From Serilophus lunatus (Eukaryota; Chordata; Aves; Passeriformes; Eurylaimidae): a stretch of 64,000 nucleotides of DNA. The DNA is taken from contig VXBA01000317.1 of NCBI GenBank assembly GCA_013399895.1, positions 473,539 to 537,538 on the forward strand, given 5' to 3'. This document shows, one piece after another, positions 13,301 to 28,200 of this stretch (within the stretch, counting starts at the first letter, position 1; the number at the start of each line of letters is the position of its first letter). Both the position numbers and the translations under genes were made by a program. Below the pieces are notes generated by a model that was not told where the DNA came from, made no database searches, and was given only the letters and a program-made list of their open reading frames with translations.

Positions 13301-16300
13301 TGAACTCTGTGCAGAATACTGTGTGATGCCCACACTGCTACCCCCACCAGGATGCCTTGGATGTGAATATGCTGTGGAAGTTGTGTACTTCCACCCTGAT
13401 GCTGCAAAGAATTCCTCTAGTGAATTTGAAGGGAAAAGGAGACTTTAAACCATACCAGTGTATTCAACTCAGAATTCATCTCCATAATCATCTCTATGAG
13501 CCTGTTTCTGCATTTGGACAAGTGAGTTACCCCCAGAGGTGCCTGCAGGTGCCACAGCACGTCTCACCTTCATGTTACAGGCTAACTCCATCAGCTTTTT
13601 GGCATTTTCCTCGGAGCGGTACCTCTTGGGCAGCTGGACACGGAAGAACTTCAAAGCCCCTTCAAAGTCAGTCAGTAACAAATCATCCTTGGTAGTCTGG
13701 AGACAAGGAAAGAAACACCAAAACCACCGATTTTGCACAATTTTCGAATTCCCAGAGACAGGAAAGCAACGACAGTTTTGCAAAGCTTCAGGAACATCGC
13801 TACTGCTTAACCTTCTGCAAGAAGTGCTTGTTTCTATCTCTGCAACCTTCTATTCTCCCCTCCAAAAGCTCTGTGCTGCACAGGACATGCCAGATTACAG
13901 CACGTGGAACACAGGGAGTTGTTTGCTTCTCAAAAAAACAAAAAGAGCATTTTGTAACAGCCATCTTAATGTTTCATACGGTGCATGATGATGCAGAAAC
14001 CACAGCGTAACGTTGTATACTCACTTTTAATAATCCCAGTGCAACGTTAAAGATAACACTTATTCCCTGGAAAGGAAAAACAGTGATAAAAGAAATTAAT
14101 TTCTCAGTATTTACAAGCCTGGGTATGAATTTGTTTGGTGGGTTTTGTTGTTTGGTTAGTCCCTGTGAAAAAGAGAACCAGGATACACATGTAACCAAGT
14201 GCTATACGAAATGAAAGGCACAGAAAATGATTTTGCAAACAACTGGGAAAGTCTCTTTACTGGAGAGCCATTATAGAGAGCAAAACAATCAACACAGTCT
14301 TACTATGTCCTCAGCAGTCTGAAACTCTGAAATGATGAAGGCACTTTTATTTTTAATGACTAGTTGGTCAGCTCAACATAATTTTCATATAGCAACTCCT
14401 GAAAACACTGATTAAAATACAGCAACATATACACCAATAGATCAAGTTCTGGTCTTCAAAAACTGGGATAATTCATGTAATGAAAAAGGAAGTGACTCAC
14501 TTAGGACAGAGTCCCGTGGCATCTACCTTGCCACTACTCCTTAGAAGGGTTTTACTTATATTGTCCAATTAAATACCAACAGTTCCTCACTCAGCAGTAG
14601 CACACACCTTCTCCAGGGCTCCCTTTGATAATCAAGACACTTTGCTCATCTTATTTACAGATCTTTCTTTTTCCCACTAAATTATTCTTTCACTGTTATT
14701 TTAAAATTATAAAAAACCCCATAAAACTTCCCTATGAGTATATTTAATATTTATGAATCAAAAATGTGTTTCTAAACAAACAGAACTCATTTTCCCCATA
14801 CCATCTGCTGCTTCCTATTCCACTGGCATATGGACAAAGCAAGCAGCAGACACAGAGAAAGGGCTAAACCATTGACCAGGAGTTTTGTGAATGCTGGAAT
14901 CTTTTCAGTAAAGGAAATGCAGGGAATCTGCCACTTCACAGCAACAACTGCAGATCCAAGGAAGAATGAATGTGTATGTCACCCAGCAGATCATTTAAAT
15001 AACTCAAGGATGCTTCATAACAACATGGGATTTCTTCACTGATTTAATAAGCCCTGGCTCTAATTACACTACTTACCAGCATAGCACCAGACACACTGTT
15101 CTAAACACGATTACAGACAAAATTTCCATGTGAAGAACTTTGCTGTCTAAGTGTCTGCTGTGAAACATAAGAGAGACTTCCAGTTTTCCAGGAGAAAGAG
15201 TTCCAAGCTTGTTAGATTACCAGCATGAGAGTTAGCTGGGCAATTCTATACCCAATGGCCTCCATGCAACAATATTCTGGGAAAAAAATAAGTTATTGTT
15301 GTGTATAATAAAATTTAAGAACAGAGGAATCCACATATTTGTAAATTAACTCTCATCCCATGAGCACTGTATGGAGTCATCCCACATAGATTCAACAGTG
15401 CTACAGGAAACAGAAGATTATATTATCTTATGTAGATAGTGACTCCTAATTTCTATCTTGGAAATGCTGACAACTTCTTTCATCACAAAAAGGTAACACT
15501 TCTACACAAAAATACCACAGGCCTTGCTCTGAGAGAACAGATAGTAACAAGGACATGAACCAACATAATGACAAACTGTCAAGAGCTGGGAGCTGTGCAA
15601 GTCTCCACTTATAAAACACATACCTCACATAGGAGCAAGTCAATAATATGGAAGACCATGTAGAGAGGGAATTTTGCAGTGAAGAGGGTCAGGAACCACT
15701 GGGAAGCATACATGTGTGCTTCAAGGCTGATGTCCAGAAAGTGGTTATACAGATCAGGAATGTATTCCTGAGAGAAAAAACATATCAATACCCAGAGTTA
15801 ATTGAGACTATTTAGAGCTGTCGCTGAAACCCCAAACTGCAGCAGTAAGCAGGGCATAGTGACAGTCAGGGCAGCAAGGCAGGGTCCTGTACCCACCATG
15901 CCTGACATGCCAAGGGGCCTCCAAAGGGTGCCAAAGGCTTGTTCAGGTGGGGATGCCCACGAGGACACTGGAACTTGGCTCAGCAGGACCCAGCCAGTGC
16001 TGGCTGCCATGGCAAAGCCACCTCTCCATCCTTACTAAGAGGTTGTTCTGCAGCTCTGACTCCCCCCACCTGCATGAGACGCTCCAGCTGATAGAACTTG
16101 CAGTGCAAATCTTCAAAGTTTTGTTTGAAAAGTTCCCTGAGTCCATAATCAAACATGATTTTGACCAGAACACTGAAAGCTTGCTCCTCAGGCATCTGTG
16201 AGAGAGGAAAGTGTGTTTAGCACAGAGCATTTAAACCCTTCCCAGCAGTTCCATTTGCCTGCACCCCCCTTCTCCTCCCTCTAACCAAAAGGAAGAATTG

Positions 16301-19155
16301 TCACCACTTCTTAATCAAGTTTAAAAGCAAAGAGGAACATTAATACACAAAATGACATTTTTATTGCAAATGGCATTTCAGTCTTATTCTGTGGAATAAA
16401 CCATTTCCTGGGTCTTTGCTTCAAATTTTGTCAGAATCTGAATCTTAGAGATTTTGACCAGCCTAACCCTTTGTCACCTATGTAAATAAGACAGAAGCAG
16501 TATTACTAGAGGATGTTAAACAGGATCTCTCCCTTATTCTTAATTATATATTTACCTTTTCCAATGGAGTTATTACATTTGGTGTTTATTTATTTGATGG
16601 CATGAAAAAGAGAGACCAGTAACTGCCAACAAAAATTCCACATATCCCAGCTCACCATTGGTTTGGGAAGGTTCAGTGTTCCTTTCCTGCCAAAACCTGA
16701 AGAAACACTCAAAGCTCATCAGTCTTTTGACACTTTTCCCTGCACTCAAAATTCAGTTTTCATATTTCCATAGAAAAATCTGACTTCAGGTCAGTCACTG
16801 GTTCCTGTAAAGGACAGAACATCCATCTCAAGGATTCTATTATTAATCTGCAGATGGAGTTTGTTAAAACTGAAAACTTTGCTGAAACATTCCAAACTGG
16901 TACTGAAGGACTTGCAGAAACTTAATTTCCTTTTCTGCAACATTTGTTTTTATTATTTATTTTCCCTAACAGCCACACTCCAAAGCTGACTTCAAAGAGA
17001 AACTTTTTTGAAATTTGGCTTTTTTAAATGCATACATTAATCCCAGAAGCCACAAGTATTGTTAAAGGGAGAACTGTGGAGTAACACACGGCTCAGTCAT
17101 GCCAGTGAGTCTCTCTAAAAATTGGACATATGATAATGGAAAAGCTAAAAGAAAGCACATCTGTTTCCCTGAAAGTGCTCAGTTCTCAAGGAATGTTACC
17201 CTCATTGATCTGATTCAGTGAGGAAATTAAGAATTAATTGCTTATCAAGTAAACAGCCCAGATTACAGTCACAAAGAACTAAAAGGTTGTTATCATTAAT
17301 CACTTGGCTTTTGTTTCCCAGGAATGGAGTTTAGGGTCTCTTCTATATTCTCCACTGACTTTATAACATTATGGAAAATCCTCCCCTGAGGAAAAGACTT
17401 TCTCTTTCACCAGACAGGAGAACTCTTCAAGCTCAGTCCTCTATGGCAGCAACAGTCACTAAAGAGCAGCTGGGGAAAAGAAACCTCAGAGCACTGCTGG
17501 GCTTAGGAACTCTGCAGTTCCAACCACCCCTGGCAACGGAAACCCTGACAAAAAGCAGACCTTAAACCTGGACAGTCTATAAATAATTTGTACAGATTTC
17601 TAATCCTCTATTTCCCAAGTGTGAGTGAATCCAAAGCTTCTGCTCCTGACACACAGTACCCATAAATCTCTCTCTAGCTTCTGAGCACACCAGCAATTAA
17701 AGGATATTACACTGATGAGATCACTTCTATCAACAGCAGTTAAGTTTGAAAAAGCATAATATAGTTTCTTTTAAAAATATTAAAATATTATTGTATCCTT
17801 CCCTAACCTCTGAAACCAAGGAGCACAAAGACCTACAAGACAACAGCCCTCAGGCAGCACAATCTGCACTGAGACCTAATGAACTGACATCCCCTCCATG
17901 TCCTAAACTCTTCTGTATATGCAGGACATGGCAATTACCATCCCCATTTCTGATTCCAATACAAACATCTCCTAAAAAGCTTTAAATCTGACCTTGAAAC
18001 CCTGTGACCAAAACATCTGTAGTGTTCTCTTATACTCAAATTCCATGCCCACTGGTGCTTATGAGTACAAGTCTGAATGGAAGGGGTCTTGGAACTGAAA
18101 CACAGGGAAGCCAACACTGACAGCAGACCAGGGTCCTTGCAAGTACCACAGGAGGTTTTAAACAGTGTACTCTTCTCTGTCTAAAATCACATTATTATTG
18201 ACCACCATATAAGTGGGTATGAGTCCTGCAGCCCTACTGGCTCAGAAGTTTGTTGTAGGCAAGTGGACCAGCATTTATACTTAAGTTTAAAACAAAGGAG
18301 GGCAAACCCAGGACTTACATGTAACAGCAGCACAGCAGCAAGAAATGACTGGCCTTGGCAGTAGCCAATCTCTTCATCATAGACAGAGTAGGCCTAAAAA
18401 AAGAATCAAGACTTTACTTGTATCTGTCTCAAGCTACAAACACAAAGGAAACAGAGCAGACACTGCCCTGAACACAGCTCCACAGAATTTTTATGGAGGG
18501 CAGCAGCTGCCCTCCTAATGTGGGGATACCCTGTATGAGAACCCAACTGGATACAGGCAGGCACCAGGACTGCTGCAGCCCATCAAACCACTCATCTGAG
18601 GGCTTTTACCTCTAAACAGGTGCCACACAGACATTAGGGAGAGGGAGAAACACCGGGAATACAAAAGAAGGATGAAGAAACAGGTTGGCCTGGTGCTGGA
18701 GTGTCTCCAGGACAGGTACAGTAACACATCCACATTCTCCTCAGCTAACAGTCACATCTGTTAATGATGCTGGATACAAGTTATTAAAACCAGCCCAGAT
18801 GAATGTGAGGAATACCTTGCATATTTTGTACAGGGAATCCTGGCCATCCCCCCCAGTATCTTTAAAATAATCATGAGCAGGGAACGTTCGATTGATGTCC
18901 CGGGTGATGGCACTGTCCTGTGGAGACTCCTGTTGGAAAAAGGAAAATAGCATGTAAATTAAAACACATCAAAAGAATATAAATTACAGTATGCTAGGAC
19001 TGAGGGCTGACAGATTGGCACAGGATTCTGTGAGCTGTTCTAAATTTAACAAAACACAGTCTACTCCAACGGAGCAGACTGGCAGCTCCAGCTCACAGTC
19101 TGGATAGATTTGGTTACCTAAACACATCTGGGAATGGTCAGAGAGGGGCAGGAGG

Positions 19156-19204
<49 letters not shown>

Positions 19205-22200
19205 TTCCAGGCCATTGCAATGCAGGGCCTTCCCTTGGAGACTCCTGACTCCAATATTGCCCAGGCACGTTCCTTTTATCTCCCAACTGCAGAGAGTAAC
19301 AGGCAATTGCAAGCAGCTGCTTTCCAAAAATCCTGCCCCTGAGGTTCAGCTAAGAAACCACTCTGCACCCCCTCCTCAGAATTACACTACAGAAAATAGA
19401 AAACTGAATATGAGCCCAGAAAGTATCACACAATAAAACACGACCTAATGCAGGGACAGGTGCCTGTATGAGCTGGGGTTTCAGCAGGAGGGAGATGGAA
19501 CCTTGTTCTCCACACCCCTCTGACACAGTTTCAGATGCCTTGGACATTTGGAAAGCTGAACAGTAACAAAAAAAGTTTTAGTCTATCCAAATAACCCACG
19601 TTTCTGGAGCAAAAGGAAAAAGACAGTAAAAAAGTACACGACGTAATAATCAGTGTGAAGATCATTAAACACAGCTTGTAGTTCTTTTTCTTCACCAAAC
19701 AATTTTGTAAACAACAAAATTACCACAGTGTACTTCATTTTCTCTTCTGATTTTAATCCAAGGTTAATGCTCCTCTCTGGGGCTTAACACAGATATTTCA
19801 TTAGGAAAGCATTATGCTGCTGTTAGAATCAAGTTACAGAATTGTTTGGGAAATTATATCCAAAGTACTGCTCAGCATTCATTTGATAATAATTAACATG
19901 TTAAAGAGGTCTGTCTCATTATAAGGAAATCAGAAACAAACAAAAGCCAATGCTCAACACATTTCATATAAATATATTCCATTTAAGTCAAAGACAAGTA
20001 CACTAATGTCTCACTTTTGGCTTCAGCTGGTTTTGCAAGGAGAGAAAGGCAATGCTCGAGACAATGCTGAAAGCTTTAAACGTGTGAATGCAGTTTTAGT
20101 GATAACTTTCAGCCTCTGAAGCCTGGAAGGCTGAACTGCAGTGAAGAGCTCTGCAGGAGCACAGGGGCTGGGCACTGCCACACAAGTGGCTTTCCTGAGG
20201 GTCACCTGTGTGCTGCTGCAATGGCAGAATAATCTCAAAGCCACTTTCCTTTTAATCCACTTATTTAACAGCAGAGACCAAAGCATCTGGTTGGAAAATC
20301 TTAAGAGAGGCTTCTCAAACAAATCACTCATTATGGCTAAAGAGAACCAATTAGTGGCTTCTCTGGCTTTGCGTGACTTGGTCAGCACTTGACTCCTGTG
20401 TTTGAGTACAATTCCTCCAGCAATCTGTAACTCCAGTTCCTGCAGCTGAAACACAGCTTGGGGAGAGAAAAATCAACGGAAATGATAAGGTTTTAAAAAT
20501 GTTTTCCAAACCATGGCTTTGAAATCTCCCCATTAGTACAAACTGCTGCAATCCAAGCATTGTGTAACCTTTTCTTTACTCCTATTTTTATACCTTGCTG
20601 TGAGAATTGGCTCAATGGGCAATTTCTCATGCTTTCAGGGGACTGGGAACTGAAGGAAACCCTTCTGAACCCACACCCTTCACAAACTGGCATTGAAAAA
20701 TAGAAAGCTAAGAATGACAGGAAGAAAAAGAAAGTAATAAAGAAAACAGAATGGAAGCCAGCCATGAGAACTGAGGCAAGCGTAGTGAAGATTAAAATTC
20801 TCATAAGTTTGCTGCTCTGAAGGAAAGCAGGAAAATGTAGATGCTCAGACTCTGAACATACCCTTCCTCCCCCTCTTTTATGTATTTTAAAATATTAGGG
20901 GAGTTATACTGAAACCTTCCTCTCCAGTTGATTTAAACAGAAACTACACGAGTAATTATGGAAACCAGGACACGGTCCAGCAGGGAAAAGCCCAGCTATT
21001 CTGTCAGGCCATATATAAAAGCATATTGGTTCCCACCTCCTAAACCTGACACACTTAGAAGACATTTCCCTTGTATTTTCGTGATATTCCAGGGAGCATC
21101 CCAGGATATGCAAACCATATTGTGCAGTTACAGCCTTGATCAACATCTTCACACTGAGACTGTGTTACTTTGGAAGCTTTTTCTGCAGCTTAAGGCACAG
21201 TTAAAGACATGGAAGAGCTGGAGTTCCCAGAACCTCTTCCTGGGGCTGATCTACTTGCAGTTTTCAGCAGCTCAGGTTTATTCCTCTTAATCTCCTACAT
21301 AAACTCAAGAGGATGAAGAAGCAGCAGCAAAGAATTGCCGAGGGGACAAGATCTGTGGTGATAAAAAAATGAAATAAGAAATGTCTAGAGAACAGAGAGA
21401 GCTTCCTGCTGGAAGTGGCTCATCACCCACAGATCAGCTCCTAGAGAAATGTGATGGGGGTATAAAACCTGTGCCCAGATACAGCTTGGCTTCAAAAAAA
21501 CCAGAAAAATGGAAAAATGGTGAGGTCCAAGCTTTAGATCTGCCCTGCCCCAACCCCCAGGTGATTTTAAGTGTGGGATATTGCTCACTGAGTGAGACCA
21601 GAAACCCAAGCTGGGCCTGACTCTTACCACAATGGGATCCATTTCCACACTGCAATTATTCCTAGGAAGGTCCCCCTGACTCTGTAAGAATTCTGTCACA
21701 CGGTCAGAGATTACTGTGGGAAGGGTCTGGACACTTGACCCACCAGAGGAATTTTCCTTGCTTTGCCCAGGCCAGAGCAGCACGTGGTGTGTTGCTGCAA
21801 GGCTTGGACAAGCCATCCCAGGGCCACCAAGCCAGGGGCAGCTTCCAGCAGATCCAACAAGCAGAAAAAGCCAGAACCCTGCAAATTCCATGGGCAGTAT
21901 TGCACGATGGGGATCAGCTCTTCTGAGCAGGTCAGTACATTTCAAGTACATTCAAAAAGATCTGTTTGATATCTGTTTGCAGTGTTAGCAGGATACTGTG
22001 TCACCTGGTCTATTTTGCAGGTTAATGGCATTCCCAAAACTACTTTGACTGAGCAATATTTACACTGATTTTTACACAGAGGGCATTCCCTGCACTTGTC
22101 CCTGCTCAAACCACTGGAGAAGGCTTTGGTGAGAGGAATTACACCTGTTACTGAGACCTTAAGGAAGTATCACAAACCCCCCTTTCAGAGTAATGTACTT

Positions 22201-25200
22201 GTAAAGTTCTATATGCTGCCCACAAAACGTGTTACCTGGAGTCAGCTCTTACTGAGAACATTCACAGATAAACAGCGTTTGTGGAAAAAAAACTAATTTA
22301 GACAAATTTGGAAGGGTCAGACAACAGCAATTGGGCACAATAGTGCATTGATACAGCATACTTTCAGGCCAAATATGGCAATATAGTGCAATTCTAAAAA
22401 TAAAAGTGAATCCCTTGTGATATCCAGCCCTTTTGCTCTGTTCATTTCCTTTTAGGGCTCAAGTTTCCCACAGGAAAATCAGAGTGAGGAGTTTGCCCAC
22501 GGTGCCCTGCAGCACGTATGGATACAGCACAAACACAAACATGCTGGGAGGTTTTTCCTGCTCCTGGCACTCATGGACAAGCCAGGTATTTAGAGCAATG
22601 AAGACAAGAGGAAAAAGCCCCAGCCAGCCCCCAGGAACACACCTTGAGCAGCACACACACACACACAGAGGTCATCCAAGACAAGACGTGAAAACATGTG
22701 ACGTATCATTTATTTCTTAAATGTATTTATGATCCATTCAGACCTTTCAAATAAAGTGTACAAGTGCATTTCAGAATAAAAAACTACACTCTTCACACAG
22801 CTCTGTAGAACACTACATTTCATCAAGGAACTTGAAGCAAAAACTTCCTATTAAACCACCCATGCATCCTTTGGCTACAATAATATCACTGATCAACAAG
22901 TACTGCTAGTCAATTCTGAGTTTCCCTTTAAAGAGAAGGAGCATCCTAAAATATGCCACCCCTTCCAGAGACCTCTCTTTAAAGAGAGAATATTAAATAA
23001 ATTAGCTAGGCTTTTAGGCAAACAGTAAGGCTACTTAGTACTGTTGATGCATGATCCATATATTTGGAGAACAGGCAATCCTAGGCTATGTGAAATGCGT
23101 CAACAGCCCTTGAATTTTTAGTAGTATCAAGATTACATCAACCCAGAACAAATGGCAGACAAAGATGTAACCAGTGGAACAATCACTGAAAAATGTGCAG
23201 TTTCTCTTAGGATGGGAAGTGCTGATATCAGACTCAGAAAAGTGTTTATAAAATCTGCTAAGAACCACATTGACATTCTTAAAATTACATATTGTACAAA
23301 GCCCTAATCCCTGTGACTGTACAGCTACTGCCCCTGTTCAACTGCTTGTTTGATGAGACACATACACACATATGTAAAATACACATATATACTTATTTTA
23401 GAACAATCAATTGAACATGGCAGTGGCTGTACAGTTGCACAGTACACAAATATATATATGTATGTACATCTACAGCAAAAAGGGAACAAGCCAAGAGATG
23501 TATGACACAGCTGGGGTACAGACCATCTCAAAGGGAATAATACATTTCTTTGAGTTTTAATAGCTCATAGCAAAATTACCTCTTGGAAATAGTTATGCAA
23601 AGGTTTAGAATCAGATATTTACATGCTTCTGATTTATCTAGTTCCATTTAATAATTAAAAATATGCAGGTATTACTTTAAATCAGTAACATTTGACGTTT
23701 TTGGCTCAACTGTAGTTTTTATTATTAGTCCTTGTTGAAAAATCAGCTACAGAAATGTCTATGAAAACGCCGGGGTGGAAGAACCCCTCTGCCCTGTATT
23801 TTAACAACAGTTCTGAGTTGGCACAAAATAGGTAATTCTGGAGCCACAACAATAACTCTTCCACAGCTGCCTCATGTGTGAAAACACCCCTTTTCAGCAT
23901 CAGCCCTTCCTGTGCAGGCTCAAACCAGAGCAGAGCCAGTGAGATGAGAACCATGGAGGAGCCCACCCAACAGGCCCTGCTGAGCCAGAATCAAACCAGC
24001 CCTAAGGGTTGGAAATGCTCCAATTCACCTGTTGGCTTTTCTAATTTGCTTTGGTGGATGTTTTTCCATGGTTTTTCCTAGCAGGGGTTCCACACTCACA
24101 GCTCTTTCTCATCTTTTAATACAAAACGATTTCCAGCTTTAAAAGGTGCACAAAGTTCTTACAAACACATACATACACATTCTTACCTGTGATTTTATCT
24201 ATTCTTGGCCTTTTCACTGACACTCAGGAAAAAACTACCAGTTGGAACACTACTGGTGTAAGGAGCTGGACTGTCTCCCAAAACTCCTGTGATGACCCTC
24301 TGACAAAAGGTCAGATCTCCACAGGACACACCTGAAGACCTGGTGGCCTCTGCTGTACCAGGGACTGGGAAGGTGCAAGGGGACAGGTGGGACACGAGGG
24401 GAAACGAGCATCACAGAACCATGGAATGCTTTGGGTTGGAAAGGACCTTAAAGATCATCATTCCACCCCCTGCCATAGGCAGGGACACCTTCCACTGTCC
24501 CAGGCTGCTCCAACCTCTTGGACACTCCCAGGGATGGGGCAGCCACAGCTTCTCTGGGCAACAGAGAGGTTTCAAGTAAGATCACTCCACTGCATCTCGT
24601 TCAGCAAAGCAACCTAAAAGCACATGCACACACAGCCTCCCATGCTCGTGGTTCAATTGTAAACAGCATGTGGAAAAAGAAAACAATTAAAAAAGGTACG
24701 AATACAATTCTGAAATCCCTGAAGAAAAGACATACCCACGAGGATTAAGAACAGTAAAAAAGCTCATCATTAGCAACTGCAAACTCGTTTCCATCCCGTT
24801 GCATTCATTAGAGGAATACAAAATTGAATCTAGTGTTTACATGCTAGAATTACAATAGAAACTGGATTTCAAAGGTTACATATGGAGAAATGTATCAGCA
24901 TAGGAACTTGCAAAAGACTGTGCTGTACAGCATTTCCAAAGACATAAGTCTGTCAAGACAATACACACGATTGCAAATCCTTTCAAACAGTTCAAAAGCG
25001 TGGCTGGAGGTAATGCTGCTTCCTGTTCTCTGAAAGGATTAACTGCACCATTATTTTTAGTAGGTTTTAGTGACAATTTCACCTCAAGAAATACCTCACC
25101 CCTCAGAAGCCGAGGTGATCAGAAACATACAGGTACCTTACAGCCCTCAGGTTTTATTTCTTTGTACACTAAACATCAATTCATTTGACAGCATCTACAG

Positions 25201-28200
25201 AAAACGTTTTAAAAAATGTTTTTATGAAATACTTTTAATACTCAGTAATGCTAATATTTAAAAATACTTCACAGTGTGGTACTAACTTCATAAAACGAGC
25301 AACTTGAGTCAGCTAAAGCTCAAAGCCTTACGTCATATTAAAATAGTCCAAAGATTCCACACACACACACACAGAATCACTAGCACTATAAATATACCTA
25401 AGCCACTTTAGTGCAAAGTCTGGTTTCACTTCCCCTGACAAATCCCTCTATATTCCTGCCAGCATATTAAAATGTCATCCTTTACTAATCTAATTATTGA
25501 TTTTCAAGGATTCATTTACAGCTGAAATCCCAGAAGAAGTTTTTTCAATTTACCATAAAAGTAATGACTTGGTTTATTAAGCATTTGATTGCTTGACTCA
25601 CGTGATCTCTAACACTGAGAATGACTCACACATGCACAGCAAGATTTGAGTTCATCTTTCTGAGGAGTCACTGGAATTATTTCACCTTTTAGTGGAGGGA
25701 TCTCCAGCAATGACCATCAGAGAGAAGCCAAAGCTTTGAGTAACAAACTTGCCATCCTCATCTCACAAATTCATAATTAGAAAGAAGTCAGAACAGTTTG
25801 GATTCCCTGCCCTCTCCAACCCCCAAGGGTATCCTGTGCTCTGCCTCAGGTGTGTCACACACAGGTTCTGCCCAGGTAGGCAGCTCCTGGAGACTGCTGC
25901 CTTCAAACCATGTTTGTCCATCTCAACCCATATCCTCCATGTATCTAATGCAATGTGCATCCACTTAGCATTTCCAAAAACTTCTCAGCAAATAAAAAGC
26001 TACTGGTTATCAACCTGTGAGCAGGTCTCAGTCCCACAGGGACCTGGTGCCTCCTGGTCTCCCCTGGAGCAGAGCCTGTACATCCTTTGATCAGCTCCCA
26101 CAAAGCAGCTCCGGGACAAAACAAAGATGACTTCAACAACTTCTGTTTCTCGGTTGAAGCAACCACAAAGTCACCAGCTAGAGGGTCAGTTCTGACTGCA
26201 CAGATTGCTGGAGTGCACCCCAGCCTGTCATTAAACCTGGATCAGGATACAGGAACAGCACTTCTGTGAACATTTCCACTGACTACTACAGCTCAAGAGA
26301 TGCAAATGGGATATGGGTGAGACCAACAAACATTTCCATTTGCAGCCACCACTAAAGGCCTGTAGAGCAGACACAGACTGTGGCTTGATTCCAACTCTGC
26401 AATGGGAGTAAGAATTGGAGAGAAGTCAGTATTGTGTGGAGAACCATCAGCAAAGCTGCCTCTATAAGCAAACATTTCACCTGTCTAGCAAATGATGTCA
26501 CAGAAAAAAAACCCCTGAAAAGCTGACTAAACAAACTGTATCACCTCAGAGCATTGCCCTGGGGCTGGAACACCTCAGGCAGAGAACCATGACAGACTGC
26601 TGTTACCCACTTTACCTGAGCTCACACGAGGGGCTGAATCCACTTGTGGTGAGGGCAGGGACCCCAAGGCTCAGAGCAGCTGCCTCCAGAGAGCAGCAAA
26701 GCAAAAGCAAGAAGGTTAAGCTCCACATTTAAAAAAAAAAAGTGTATTGTAAAGAAAATTACCCAAATTAAATACTCCATTGTTTTGACCAAACTCCAGT
26801 GGGTTTCCTTTCTTTGTTTTCATCAGCAGCAACTTTCACTTTCTTCCTCTAAGTACAACTGCACCTGGTCCTACACTTACTGAATGTTAATTTTGAAGAG
26901 TTACCCTCTTCCAAAAACATAACTTTAGTATTAAATACCTTTGCTTATCTGCAGAGATGTCTTTCAAAGTGTTGTCTGCAATGCACAGGCAATAAGGGAA
27001 AGAACAACTGGAACTGAGACTTGGCCCCTAGAAGCCAGGAGGACACTTCTCTCCTAGTGAAAATGGGTTGTTTTCATGCTTCTCCCACCATCCTAAAAAG
27101 AGGGGCTGTTTGCTTTCATGGAGACAGCCTGTTAAACCTGATGGCCCAGAGGTCTCACCTGCCCACAGCCCCATACACACAACAGTAATCCCTGTATAAA
27201 GGATATTAAAGATAATGCTCAGATAAACTTGGACTAAAATCCAAAATAAGGGCCAAGTTGGGCAAATGTTTCAGCAGGTTCTTCAAGTACTGAGAACCAA
27301 AAATGTGTTAAAACTACAACAAAAGCCCTCCAAAACCACCACCTCCTCTTATTAAATTAAAATACCTACTATGCAGGGATCAAGTCATCTGAGCTCTACA
27401 TGGACCTTTTGTTTTGTAATGTCTCAAGGCAGATTCCTCTGCTCACACACTGGTTTTTAAGAAATAGTTTTTTAAAGCAGAGACCTGAATTAGGAGAAGT
27501 TCTGTCAACCTCAAACCCTGATGTGAAGTAAGATCAGATTGAAATATTTCAGATTTCCTGGCTCATGGAGTTACATCCTTGATCATCACAGCAGTTGGGA
27601 ATCCCACAATAAAGAGCAAAAAATCTGCATATTAAATTTGCACACAATGTTTCCATCTCACATCACTTCCAGGCCTTTTTTCAGAACAGACAAACTGCTG
27701 AAATTTAAGACTCTTACACATTAAACCTTTATATGAGTGGGCAAGGACAATGCCATAGGGGTGCAATTTGGGAATTCTCATTCTCTTGCAATGCTCTGTG
27801 CCTTGGTACTTTGCACCACTTTCCTCCTGTCAAAGACTTGTGACAAATACCCTGGACTGCCCCGTGGCACTTTGACACTGAGCCATGTCAGAATTCCAAC
27901 CAGAAGAAACACATTTCTGAGCGATAAGAAGCTTAAAAACAAGTACAAAACCTCCAACAGCAAAGGAAGACTGTAAAAACTGGTAACATTTAATTGAAAA
28001 AAACCTAACAGTTGGTAACAGCAAAACTGTTGTTTCACACAAAAGGTATCTGTTGAGTTTGAAAATACTGTCACTTGGTTGAGATCATAAAAAAAAATAG
28101 CATTTCACAGATATTCTCCCAGTCTGTTTGGAAAATGACAATATAATCATAACCTAAACTTCCAGTAATCTTTAAAAAAAATTAAAAAATAAAGAGATCT

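Larger units (their letters stand above)
10823..13567 (-). other. RABGAP1 intron 18 (2.7 kb)
   Basis: Holds two oppositely oriented CR1 fragments (12421-12575 and 13083-13180). No exon or RNA gene seen in the rest. Confidence 0.85.
13697..16069 (-). other. RABGAP1 introns 15, 16 and 17 (302, 1557 and 328 nt)
   Basis: Intron 15 is 15768-16069, intron 16 is 14067-15623 and intron 17 is 13697-14024; coding exons 16 and 17 lie between them. Unique sequence, no other features seen. Confidence 0.85.

Noticed and set aside
20023..20454. Minus-strand open frame of 143 codons with a coiled-coil-like start (FQLQELELQIAGG)
   Set aside because: Resembles no part of RABGAP1 and lacks splice boundaries in the right phase; probably chance.
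21385..21951. Minus-strand open frame of 188 codons in intron 12
   Set aside because: On the sense strand of RABGAP1 but no family resemblance, and no well-placed acceptor and donor pair was seen. Kept out unless RNA evidence appears.
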